Source: an uncultured Granulicatella sp. (GTDB taxonomy: Bacteria; Bacillota; Bacilli; Lactobacillales; Aerococcaceae). From it: 5,675 nucleotides of DNA. The notes beneath the pieces were generated by a model. The model saw only the letters and a program-made list of their open reading frames with translations. It had not been told where the DNA came from and ran no database searches. This document shows positions 1-5,283 of this stretch, piece by piece. The stretch covers positions 1 to 5,675 of the forward strand of contig CAMYBO010000087.1 in the NCBI GenBank assembly GCA_947254045.1, given 5' to 3'. The translations under genes and the position numbers were made by a program. Positions within the stretch are counted from its first letter, which is position 1. Each line of letters starts with the position of its first letter.

Positions 1-43
1 AGCGCAATAGTCTCGTGGGCTCGGAGATGTGTATAAGAGACAG
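1..43. other. Sequencing-library adapter remnant (Nextera/Tn5, P7/Read 2 side)
   Basis: Bases 10-43 match, as I recall it, the 34-base Illumina Nextera Read 2 transposase adapter without a mismatch. The primer part (GTCTCGTGGGCTCGG) is at 10-24 and the 19-base Tn5 mosaic end AGATGTGTATAAGAGACAG at 25-43. Bases 1-9 lie where the i7 index would be and are probably index remnant (inference). This is untrimmed library DNA at a contig end, not bacterial sequence. Genomic sequence starts at about 44, and whatever lay upstream is missing. Confidence 0.97.
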
Positions 44-45
44 GT

Positions 46-63
46 ATATGACATTTGTCATAT
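46..63. promoter_or_regulatory. Perfect palindrome, candidate response-regulator operator
   Basis: ATATGACA and TGTCATAT form a perfect 8-base inverted repeat around a TT centre. It lies 64 bases before the kinase start and about 11 bases upstream of a weak -35-like region. Dimeric LuxR/NarL-type regulators bind inverted repeats of this size, and such two-component operons often autoregulate. The regulator encoded just downstream is therefore the first candidate (inference). The site could also have served a gene lost beyond the contig end. Confidence 0.5.
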
Positions 64-73
64 TTTTATAGAA

Positions 74-102
74 TTTTGTAGCTTTTTCAGTTACACTACA
101 AT
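74..102 (+). promoter_or_regulatory. Weak candidate promoter of the two-component operon
   Basis: A TACAAT box (97-102, five of six bases matching the sigma-A -10) lies 13 bases before the ribosome binding site. At the 17-base position upstream (74-79) there is only TTTTGT, a poor -35. A poor -35 with a palindrome centred some 50 bases upstream of the expected transcription start would suit an activator-dependent promoter. An alternative is that TTGTCA inside the palindrome (55-60) acts as a -35, but no good -10 follows it at the right distance. Confidence 0.35.
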
Positions 103-114
103 AAAAAGCAGATT

Positions 115-129
115 GGAGGGATAGCCTTG
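115..129 (+). promoter_or_regulatory. Ribosome binding site fixing a TTG start
   Basis: GGAGGG at 115-120 is followed after 6 bases by TTG at 127-129. No ATG or GTG in this frame is as well placed, and the first hydrophobic segment begins within ten residues of this TTG. The TTG is therefore taken as the true start of the kinase gene. Confidence 0.8.
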
Positions 130-1176
130 CGTACATTCATTGAAAAATCATTATTTTTTATTCTCATCAGTATTTTTTTAGCACAGGAGAATATTGAACT
201 GATGACAATTTTTCTAGGATTTTGTATATATATCCTCTCTCTTTCGCCTTATGTAAGTTCAAAATTCATTTCATCGATTGCATTAGGGATTTCTGGATTG
301 CTTTGTGTTCTTTATCCACAGACTGAACTTTACAGTGTACTATTCATCATGCATGCGGTTCATTTATATGGTTTATGGGGAATTTTTTCTGGGGGGATTT
401 TATTTTTATATCCTAATTTATTTACCCTTATCCTCGGCATCATTGGCAGCTATATCCTAATACAAACTCAAAAAGATGAAGCTTTTCAAAAGAAAAATTA
501 TCAAATCCAAAATAATTTAGAATTAGAACGCTTGAAATTAATACAGCGCCAACAATCAAATTCTGAAGAAGTTTTAAAGCAAATGGAAATTGCGACCTTA
601 AAAGAAAGAAATCGGATTTCTCATGCATTACATGATCAACTAGGACATACTTTGAGTGCTTCTATTATGCAATTAGAAGCGCTGCAAATTATTACAACTG
701 AACCCGTTGTAGAAGAAAAATTAGAACATTTATCAAGTATTTTACAACAGGAAATGGATGACATTCGATTAACAATCCATCAAATGTATGATGACTCATT
801 CTCACTTTCGCAAAGAATGGATACACTCCTTCAACCTTTGAAAGAAAAAGCACAGCTAAATTTTACAAACACTATATCAGATAGTATTCCTATTAATGTA
901 AAATATGATATTTTAACGATCTGTAAGGAATTGACAACAAACTTTATGAAACATTCTAATGGAACGCAAATTCAATTATTCCTTTTAGAACAAAAAACAA
1001 CTTACACCATTGATTATAGAGACAATGGTGACCGTCCAACGAATACTCCCTCAGGCATGGGATTAACCATGATGAAGGAATTAGTGGAAAAACATAATGG
1101 AGATTTTACACTTCAAACAAATAATGGATATGAAATTTTTATTCGTATTCCAAAACAGGAGGCCTCTCATGATTAA
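127..1176 (+). CDS. Membrane sensor histidine kinase, NarL/DesK/LiaS class
   Basis: This 349-residue sensor kinase phosphorylates itself on a histidine and passes the phosphate to the regulator encoded directly after it. Residues 1 to about 113 hold some five hydrophobic segments (roughly 8-19, 25-39, 47-63, 70-87 and 90-112) with short loops and no extracellular domain. Sensing probably takes place in or at the membrane. A charged, likely coiled-coil linker covers about 115-160. The HisKA_3 motif ERNRISHALHD follows, with phospho-acceptor His169; Asp170 to His174 fits the DxxxH phosphatase motif. The ATPase part has an N box (Glu268, Asn272, His276), a G1 box DNG (299-301) and a G2 box GMGL (311-313 region). 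The G1 box lacks the usual second glycine. The stop overlaps the regulator start by 8 bases. The family is clear. The signal is unknown, and any partner transporter upstream would be lost beyond the contig end. Confidence 0.93.
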   Translation: MRTFIEKSLFFILISIFLAQENIELMTIFLGFCIYILSLSPYVSSKFISSIALGISGLLCVLYPQTELYSVLFIMHAVHLYGLWGIFSGGILFLYPNLFTLILGIIGSYILIQTQKDEAFQKKNYQIQNNLELERLKLIQRQQSNSEEVLKQMEIATLKERNRISHALHDQLGHTLSASIMQLEALQIITTEPVVEEKLEHLSSILQQEMDDIRLTIHQMYDDSFSLSQRMDTLLQPLKEKAQLNFTNTISDSIPINVKYDILTICKELTTNFMKHSNGTQIQLFLLEQKTTYTIDYRDNGDRPTNTPSGMGLTMMKELVEKHNGDFTLQTNNGYEIFIRIPKQEASHD

Positions 1177-1783
1177 AACCATTCTTATCGATGATGATTA
1201 TTTAGTGTTACAAGCATTAGAAACCATTCTTTCTGCCCAATCTCATATTGAAGTCGTTGGTATGGGGAGTAATGGATCTGAAGCGATTCAACTCTATCAA
1301 CAACATCAGCCTGATTTAGTTTTAATGGACATTCGAATGGAACCTAATTCTGGAATTGATGCAGCTAGTCAAATTTTACAAGGATATCCTGAAGCAAAAA
1401 TTTTATTTTTAACGACCTTTCAAGATGATGAATATATTACAAAAGCATTAGCGATTGGCTGTAAAGGATATTTATTAAAGCAACATATTAAAGGCATTAT
1501 CCCTGCCATCGAAGCGGTTATGAATCATCAAATTGTATACGATTCAACGATCGATATGCCGGTTAAAAAGTTGGTACAACGAAAAACTAGTAAGCTCCTG
1601 AACGAAAGAGAAAATGAATTACTCTATTTAGTAGCAGAAGGATACAATAATAAAGAAATCGCAGAAAAAATGTACCTAAGTGAAGGCACCATCCGAAACT
1701 ACCTCTCCCTACTCTTAGAAAAATTAAACGTAAGAGACAGAACCCAATTAGCCATTTATTACTATAAAGATTTGGTAGAATAA
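1169..1783 (+). CDS. LuxR/NarL-family response regulator
   Basis: This 204-residue DNA-binding response regulator is the partner of the preceding kinase. The receiver domain covers about 2-120, with the acidic pocket Asp8-Asp9-Asp10, phospho-acceptor Asp54 in LVLMDIRM, the switch Thr82/Thr83 and conserved Lys104 in YLLK. The LuxR/GerE helix-turn-helix covers about 143-200 (LNEREnELL, NKEIAEKMYLSEGTIRNYLS). The ATG at 1169 is chosen because AGGAGG at 1157-1162 lies 6 bases before it and the receiver fold starts at once. Earlier in-frame starts would only add residues read from the kinase gene. The overlap with the kinase implies coupled translation. A terminator follows 7 bases after the stop. 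The regulon is unknown; the palindrome at 46-63 is a candidate site. Confidence 0.94.
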   Translation: MIKTILIDDDYLVLQALETILSAQSHIEVVGMGSNGSEAIQLYQQHQPDLVLMDIRMEPNSGIDAASQILQGYPEAKILFLTTFQDDEYITKALAIGCKGYLLKQHIKGIIPAIEAVMNHQIVYDSTIDMPVKKLVQRKTSKLLNERENELLYLVAEGYNNKEIAEKMYLSEGTIRNYLSLLLEKLNVRDRTQLAIYYYKDLVE

Positions 1784-1790
1784 GGAAACA

Positions 1791-1817
1791 AAGACACCAC
1801 AAAAAGTGGTGTCTTTT
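1791..1817 (+). terminator. Intrinsic terminator of the two-component operon
   Basis: AAGACACCAC (1791-1800) and GTGGTGTCTT (1806-1815) pair perfectly over 10 bases around an A5 loop, and the run TTTT spans the stem end (1814-1817). It begins 7 bases after the regulator stop. Read on the minus strand the stem is followed by TTGTTT, so it may also stop transcripts coming from pgi. Confidence 0.88.
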
Positions 1818-1830
1818 AATGTGCCATTAT

Positions 1831-1970
1831 AAAAAAAGGAATCCCCCCGTAGCAGTAGTGATTGAAACGGCACAGCCGTTCCAATCACAGGAAATTTCGA
1901 GAACTAGGCTCGAAATTTAGCCATGAGACCGCAGGTCTGCTGGCGTCCTTTGCTACATATCGGAAATTCC
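1831..1970 (-). ncRNA. Structured four-stem RNA element and terminator after pgi
   Basis: Read on the minus strand, a closing stem encloses three hairpins. GGAATTTCC (1970-1962) pairs with GGGGATTCC (1846-1838), and GTAGCA (1956-1951) pairs with TGCTAC (1854-1849). Hairpin A (1943-1921) has CCA and AGACC arms, a 2x2 mismatch and loop TGC. Hairpin B (1918-1892) is a perfect 10-base stem, AAATTTCGAG, with a 7-base loop. Hairpin C (1888-1858) has 14 paired positions and a 3-base loop. Seven T residues (1837-1831) follow the closing stem, as at an intrinsic terminator. Three pairs are G-U in the minus-strand RNA and would be A-C mismatches on the plus strand, so the minus strand is probably the transcribed one. 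It starts 16 bases after the pgi stop, across an AT-only palindrome (1971-1986). It could be the pgi 3' UTR, a processed small RNA or a dispersed palindromic repeat. I do not recognise it as a known RNA family. Confidence 0.65.
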
Positions 1971-1986
1971 AATTAAAAATTTAATT

Positions 1987-3333
1987 CTATAAACGATTGT
2001 TCAACTCTTCTGCTAAGTCTTCAAATCCTGGTTTACCTAATAAAGCAAACATATTTTTCTTATACGCTTCAACACCAGGTTGGTCAAATGGATTCACACC
2101 ATTTAAGTAACCAGAAATACCTACAGCGATTTCGAAGAAGTAAATTAAATGACCTAAAGTATAAGCTGACATATCAGGAATTGTTACAACAAAGTTTGGC
2201 ACTTGACCATCCGTATGCGCTAATAAAGTACCTTGGAAAGCTTTTGTATTTACAAAATCCATTGTTTTACCTTGTAAATAACCTAAACCATCTAAATCTT
2301 CCTCAGTTTCAGGAATTGTTACAGTTTCATTAGGAGTACCCACTTTAATAACAGTTTCGAAGATATTACGTTGACCTTCTTGGATATATTGACCTAATGA
2401 GTGTAAATCAGTTGAGAAGTTCGCACTTGAAGGATAAATACCTTTCAAGTCTTTACCTTCTGATTCACCGAATAATTGTTTCCACCATTCTGAGAAGTAT
2501 TGTAAAGTTGGCTCATAATTAATTAATAATTCAGTCACTTTACCTTTACGGTATAACACATTTCTTGCTACCGCATATTGATAAGCTTCATTTTCTTTTA
2601 AGTTTGGTGAGCTATAAGCCACACGAGCATCTTCAGCCCCTTGCATTAATGCATCTACATCTGCACCAGTTACAGCAATTGGTAATAAACCTACAGCTGT
2701 TAATACAGTGAAACGTCCACCTACATCATCTGGAATAACAAATGTTTGATAACCTTCAACATCTGCTTCTGATTTTAATGCTCCACGAGCACGGTCAGTT
2801 GTTGCATAAATACGTTTAACCGCTTCTTCTTTACCATATTTTTTAATTAATAAATCTTTGAACACACGGAACGCAATTGCTGGTTCTGTTGTTGTACCTG
2901 ATTTAGAAATAACGTTTACTGAGAAATCACGGTCGCCAATTAACTCAATTAAACCATGTAAGTAAGTTGAGCTAATGCTGTTTCCTGCGAATAACACTTG
3001 AGGTGTTTTACGTTGTTCTGCTGGTAAATAGTTGTAGAATGCATGATTTAAGAAATCAATTGCTGCACGAGCTCCTAAATATGAACCACCGATACCAATA
3101 ACAACTAATACTTCAGAATCTTCTTGAATTTTTTTAGCTGCTTCTTTGATACGAGCAAATTCTTCTTTGTCATAGTCACGTGGTAAGTTAATCCAACCAG
3201 TGAAGTCTGCACCTGCTCCTAATCCCTCTCTTAAATCTTTGTCAACTGCTGTTACAGTTGATTGTAATTGATTGATTTCTTCTTGATTAAAGAAACCTAA
3301 TGCTTTGGAATAATCAAATGAAATATGTCCCAT
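1987..3333 (-). CDS. pgi: Glucose-6-phosphate isomerase
   Basis: This cytosolic enzyme interconverts glucose 6-phosphate and fructose 6-phosphate in glycolysis and gluconeogenesis. At 448 residues it has the size usual for Bacillus and lactic-acid-bacterial enzymes. Visible motifs are GIGGSYLGA (80-88), the sugar-phosphate loop SKSGTTTEP (143-151), signature 1 around DDVGGRFTVLTAVGLLP (202-218, Arg207), FGESEGKD (288-295) with Glu290, His311 in TDLHSLGQ, and signature 2 NPFDQPGVEAYK (414-425) with Lys425. Glu290, His311 and Lys425 coincide with the catalytic residues known from the Geobacillus enzyme. The ATG at 3333 is chosen because AGGAGG (3345-3340) lies 6 bases before it. An in-frame ATG at 3363 would add ten residues encoded by the ribosome binding site itself. 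An extended -10 promoter lies just upstream, and the structured terminator element follows. Confidence 0.98.
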   Translation of the reverse strand: MGHISFDYSKALGFFNQEEINQLQSTVTAVDKDLREGLGAGADFTGWINLPRDYDKEEFARIKEAAKKIQEDSEVLVVIGIGGSYLGARAAIDFLNHAFYNYLPAEQRKTPQVLFAGNSISSTYLHGLIELIGDRDFSVNVISKSGTTTEPAIAFRVFKDLLIKKYGKEEAVKRIYATTDRARGALKSEADVEGYQTFVIPDDVGGRFTVLTAVGLLPIAVTGADVDALMQGAEDARVAYSSPNLKENEAYQYAVARNVLYRKGKVTELLINYEPTLQYFSEWWKQLFGESEGKDLKGIYPSSANFSTDLHSLGQYIQEGQRNIFETVIKVGTPNETVTIPETEEDLDGLGYLQGKTMDFVNTKAFQGTLLAHTDGQVPNFVVTIPDMSAYTLGHLIYFFEIAVGISGYLNGVNPFDQPGVEAYKKNMFALLGKPGFEDLAEELNNRL

Positions 3334-3361
3334 GATGAACCTCCTAAAAATTTCTTCTTTC

Positions 3362-3370
3362 ATTATATCA
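3362..3370 (-). promoter_or_regulatory. pgi: Extended -10 promoter of pgi
   Basis: The minus strand reads TGATATAAT here: a perfect TATAAT (3367-3362) with the TGN extension. The 17-base -35 position has only TACTCA, which is tolerable for an extended -10 site. Transcription would start near 3355, giving a leader of about 22 bases with AGGAGG in it. The site lies in the 60-base gap after the S1 gene, so pgi can be expressed separately from the genes upstream. Confidence 0.65.
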
Positions 3371-3393
3371 ATTTTTCTATAAAATGAGTACTA

Positions 3394-3786
3394 CTATGCT
3401 TTATTTTCCTTCGGCTTCACAAATTTTTCTTGCGCTTCTTCAATCCAATACGGTAATTGATGCGCTAAAGATGAAAATCCAATTGGAGGAGTAAAGCGTT
3501 TCTTATTTCTCTTAATTCTCGTTGGTGTAGAAGGTACATCTAGTTTTTCTAATGCACGAATTGATAAACTAATTTTATCAGTAAATTCATCTACATCAAT
3601 TACTTTTGCAGTTACTTCTTCTCCAATTTTTACAAAATTATGCACATTATCCATATATCCATGCTTACATTCAGAAATATGAATTAATCCTTGTGTTTCT
3701 TCATCCAAAGCTAGAAAAATTCCATAAGGCTGAACCCCTGTCACTTTAGCAGTAATCACATCTCCAATGCGATACGTCTGTGTCAT
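3394..3786 (-). CDS. cvfD: S1-domain RNA-binding protein, CvfD/YugI (GSP13) family
   Basis: This is a small cytosolic protein of 130 residues. One S1 RNA-binding domain lies at about 5-78 (IGDVITAKVTGVQPYGIFLAL, then GLIHISE, then KISLSIRAL). It is followed by a basic linker (RIKRNKKR, 90-97) and a C-terminal segment with PIGFSSLAHQLPYWIEEA (101-118). One S1 domain plus such a tail is the layout of B. subtilis YugI (general stress protein 13) and streptococcal CvfD, linked to ribosome association and post-transcriptional control. A direct target cannot be inferred here. The ATG at 3786 is preferred over the TTG at 3792, because the TTG would directly abut the GGGG ribosome binding site, whereas the ATG is 6 bases from it. 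The gene starts 9 bases after the cyclophilin stop. The family is confident; the symbol is by analogy. Confidence 0.88.
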   Translation of the reverse strand: MTQTYRIGDVITAKVTGVQPYGIFLALDEETQGLIHISECKHGYMDNVHNFVKIGEEVTAKVIDVDEFTDKISLSIRALEKLDVPSTPTRIKRNKKRFTPPIGFSSLAHQLPYWIEEAQEKFVKPKENKA

Positions 3787-3792
3787 TTGCAA

Positions 3793-3797
3793 CCCCT
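3793..3797 (-). promoter_or_regulatory. S1-gene ribosome binding site overlapping the cyclophilin stop
   Basis: The minus strand reads TAGGGG, in which the TAG (3798-3796) ends the cyclophilin gene and AGGGG (3797-3793) is the S1-gene ribosome binding site, 6 bases before the ATG at 3786. A ribosome finishing the first gene sits on the binding site of the second, so translation is probably coupled. Confidence 0.75.
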
Positions 3798-4389
3798 AGC
3801 CTTTCACTACTGTTGTTGATTCAATGACAACATCTTCTAACGGACGGTCTTGACCATTACGTTCAACGGATTCAATTTTTAATACGACATCCATTCCTTC
3901 AACAACACGACCGAACACAGTATGACGATGATCTAACCAAGGTGTTCCACCATCTTTTGCATAAGCTTCAATAATTTTTTCTGGCCATCCCATCTCTTTT
4001 AATTGTGTCAACATTTGAGCTGGAACATGTTTCGCTGTTACGATGAAAAATTGTGAACCGTTTGTATTTGGTCCAGCATTTGCCATTGAAAGAGCACCGT
4101 AAAGATTAAATAATTCTTTTGAAAATTCATCTTCAAATTTTGGACCCCAAATCGATTCACCACCCATACCAGTACCAGTTGGGTCTCCACCTTGAATCAT
4201 AAAATCTTCAATAACACGGTGGAAAATGACTCCATCATAGTATCCATTTTTCGCATGTGTCACAAAGTTTTTAACGGTCTTCGGTGCACGCTTTTTAAAT
4301 AATTCTAACGTAATATCCCCCATATTTGTATGTAAAATTACAACAGGGTTGCCTTTTAATTGTCTTCTTAATTGTGGAAATATAACCAT
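3796..4389 (-). CDS. ppiB: Peptidyl-prolyl cis-trans isomerase, cyclophilin type
   Basis: This 197-residue cyclophilin isomerises X-Pro peptide bonds and assists protein folding in the cytosol. There is no signal peptide, lipobox or membrane segment. The active-site residues of human cyclophilin A are all matched: Arg58 in FHRVI, Phe63, Met64 and Gln66 in FMIQGGDPTGTG, Ala103 and Asn104 in MANAGPNTNGSQFFI, Gln113, Phe115, and Trp151, Leu152 and His156 in WLDHRHTVFG. An insert of some 30 residues (about 121-150) before the WLD motif resembles those of lactococcal and enterococcal cyclophilins and makes the protein longer than the roughly 165-residue eukaryotic form. The only plausible start is the ATG at 4389. 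Its AAGGGG (4398-4393) sits just 3 bases away, closer than usual. A promoter candidate lies at 4463-4435. The gene is followed closely by the S1 gene. Confidence 0.96.
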   Translation of the reverse strand: MVIFPQLRRQLKGNPVVILHTNMGDITLELFKKRAPKTVKNFVTHAKNGYYDGVIFHRVIEDFMIQGGDPTGTGMGGESIWGPKFEDEFSKELFNLYGALSMANAGPNTNGSQFFIVTAKHVPAQMLTQLKEMGWPEKIIEAYAKDGGTPWLDHRHTVFGRVVEGMDVVLKIESVERNGQDRPLEDVVIESTTVVKG

Positions 4390-4434
4390 TTTCCCCTTAT
4401 TCTTCCCTTCTTTTCTAAGTTTTATACTACTTCA

Positions 4435-4463
4435 ATTAAACCATAAAATGCCTTTTTTATCAA
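4435..4463 (-). promoter_or_regulatory. Sigma-A-type promoter before the cyclophilin gene
   Basis: On the minus strand TTGATA (4463-4458) and TTTAAT (4440-4435) each match five of six consensus bases and are spaced by exactly 17. They lie in the 94-base gap after the CpXC gene and would drive the cyclophilin and S1 genes, and possibly pgi. The expected transcript start near 4428 leaves a leader of about 40 bases. A TATAAA at 4426-4421 is a second -10 candidate but has no matching -35. The weak inverted repeat CCATAAA/TTTATGG (4441-4470) overlaps this promoter. Confidence 0.55.
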
Positions 4464-4483
4464 TTTATGGACGAAGTCTTAAC

Positions 4484-5131
4484 CTACTCTTCTCCAACAG
4501 AAGCAACGATTTGTGCCCAATAACGATCCACTAACAAATCTTTTTCTGGCTTTGCTTTTTCTAATTGTTTCTCTGCAATTTTTAACAGTTCTTCTGAAAC
4601 TGGAATAAAATGAGAAATTTTCTTTCCATTTACAATATAAATTCCAACTCCTGCTTCTTGTTGATTACTAAAAAGAATACGATCAAATACAATATTTTTT
4701 TGCAACATTCGATCGACACAGTAATATTTTACAATTTCAATGATACGATCGTCATAACCTTCTTCTGCAATACATAACTTTTCAAAAAATTCATCACAGC
4801 TTCCCACATAACGAACAGCATATCCGCTATCTAAGAAATCTTGATTCGTTGTTTGATCATCAATTAAAACTTGTTGCAATTCCTTTTGCATTTCTTCTTC
4901 TTTTGGATAGAAATGAATTAAAATTTTCTTATCCATATCCTGATAATTCAAAATATATGGAATAAAGTATTTTTGCCCACAATGTGGACAAGTACATTGA
5001 AATACTGTTTGATTGATTAATTTTTCTTTTAACTCTGGAGTTTCAGTCACATTCACATTTTGATAAATCGTATAGTCAAAATACTTTTGACATGTTTCAC
5101 AGTGAATTGGGACTTGATTTACTTCTGTCAT
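4484..5131 (-). CDS. CpXC-domain protein, probable zinc-ribbon, function unknown
   Basis: This is a 215-residue soluble protein with no signal peptide or membrane segment. The N-terminal part carries Cys11-x2-Cys14 and then Cys46-x-Cys48-Pro-x-Cys51 (HCETC and CTCPHCG). This is the arrangement of the CpXC domain, and the two CxxC pairs look like a zinc-ribbon knuckle set. The rest (about 65-215) is a charged alpha/beta region without a motif I recognise; three further cysteines (112, 120, 138) are unpaired. The start at 5131 is supported by GAAGG (5143-5139) with a 7-base spacer. It lies 94 bases upstream of the cyclophilin gene on the same strand, with no convincing terminator between, so read-through is possible. 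It has an extended -10 promoter candidate upstream. The domain call is good; no biochemical role can be given. Confidence 0.82.
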   Translation of the reverse strand: MTEVNQVPIHCETCQKYFDYTIYQNVNVTETPELKEKLINQTVFQCTCPHCGQKYFIPYILNYQDMDKKILIHFYPKEEEMQKELQQVLIDDQTTNQDFLDSGYAVRYVGSCDEFFEKLCIAEEGYDDRIIEIVKYYCVDRMLQKNIVFDRILFSNQQEAGVGIYIVNGKKISHFIPVSEELLKIAEKQLEKAKPEKDLLVDRYWAQIVASVGEE

Positions 5132-5163
5132 GAATATACCTTCTTTCGAATTCTACTGTGCCT

Positions 5164-5172
5164 AGTATACCA
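5164..5172 (-). promoter_or_regulatory. Extended -10 promoter of the CpXC gene
   Basis: The minus strand reads TGGTATACT, a TGN extension plus TATACT (five of six bases). It lies 32 bases before the start codon. No good -35 is present at 17 bases. A TTGACG lies only 7 bases upstream of the box and is too close to serve it. Confidence 0.5.
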
Positions 5173-5221
5173 CGCTCGTCAAAAACTTTCCCCTTTTATT
5201 TACTGTTTTTCCTTTCCATAT

Positions 5222-5251
5222 TTGGTATAACGTTTGAGAATATGGTATAGT
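5222..5251 (+). promoter_or_regulatory. Promoter of the YuiD-like gene
   Basis: TTGGTA (5222-5227) is followed after 18 bases by TATAGT (5246-5251), with a TGG extension at 5243-5245. The start codon is 32 bases downstream. The spaced purine run AGGAAAGAG (5266-5274) provides the ribosome binding site before the ATG at 5284. Overlapping alternatives (TATAAA at 5251, TATAAC at 5226) make the exact box uncertain. Confidence 0.5.
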
Positions 5252-5283
5252 ATAAAAGACTAATTAGGAAAGAGTGTATCTAT

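Noticed and set aside
25..43. Tn5/IS50 mosaic end suggesting a natural transposon end
   Set aside because: It is preceded directly by the Nextera Read 2 primer sequence and sits at the contig edge, so it is a library artefact.
440..628. Minus-strand open frame of 62 codons
   Set aside because: It lies wholly inside the kinase gene on the other strand, with no ribosome binding site or recognisable protein.
1097..1168. Upstream extension of the response regulator to 228 residues
   Set aside because: These codons are the kinase C-terminus in another frame. The AGGAGG and ATG at 1157-1171 and the immediate receiver-domain start fix the gene start at 1169.
1587..1802. Minus-strand open frame of 71 codons
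   Set aside because: It is a shadow of the regulator's DNA-binding domain and even starts inside the terminator hairpin.
1838..1970. tRNA, T-box leader or CRISPR repeat as explanation for the hairpin cluster
   Set aside because: There is no tRNA anticodon or T-loop sequence, no T-box GGTGGTACC-type motif and no regularly spaced direct repeats. The element also sits after, not before, a gene.
2088..2333. Plus-strand open frame of 81 codons
   Set aside because: It is antisense to the conserved C-terminal part of pgi and has no family features.
4441..4470. Inverted repeat CCATAAA/TTTATGG as a terminator for the CpXC gene
   Set aside because: The stem is only 7 mostly A-T pairs with a 16-base loop and a poor T-tract, and it overlaps a better-supported promoter.
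4349..4534. Plus-strand open frame of 61 codons
   Set aside because: It overlaps the ends of two minus-strand genes and their promoter. The hydrophobic look comes from AT-rich antisense sequence.
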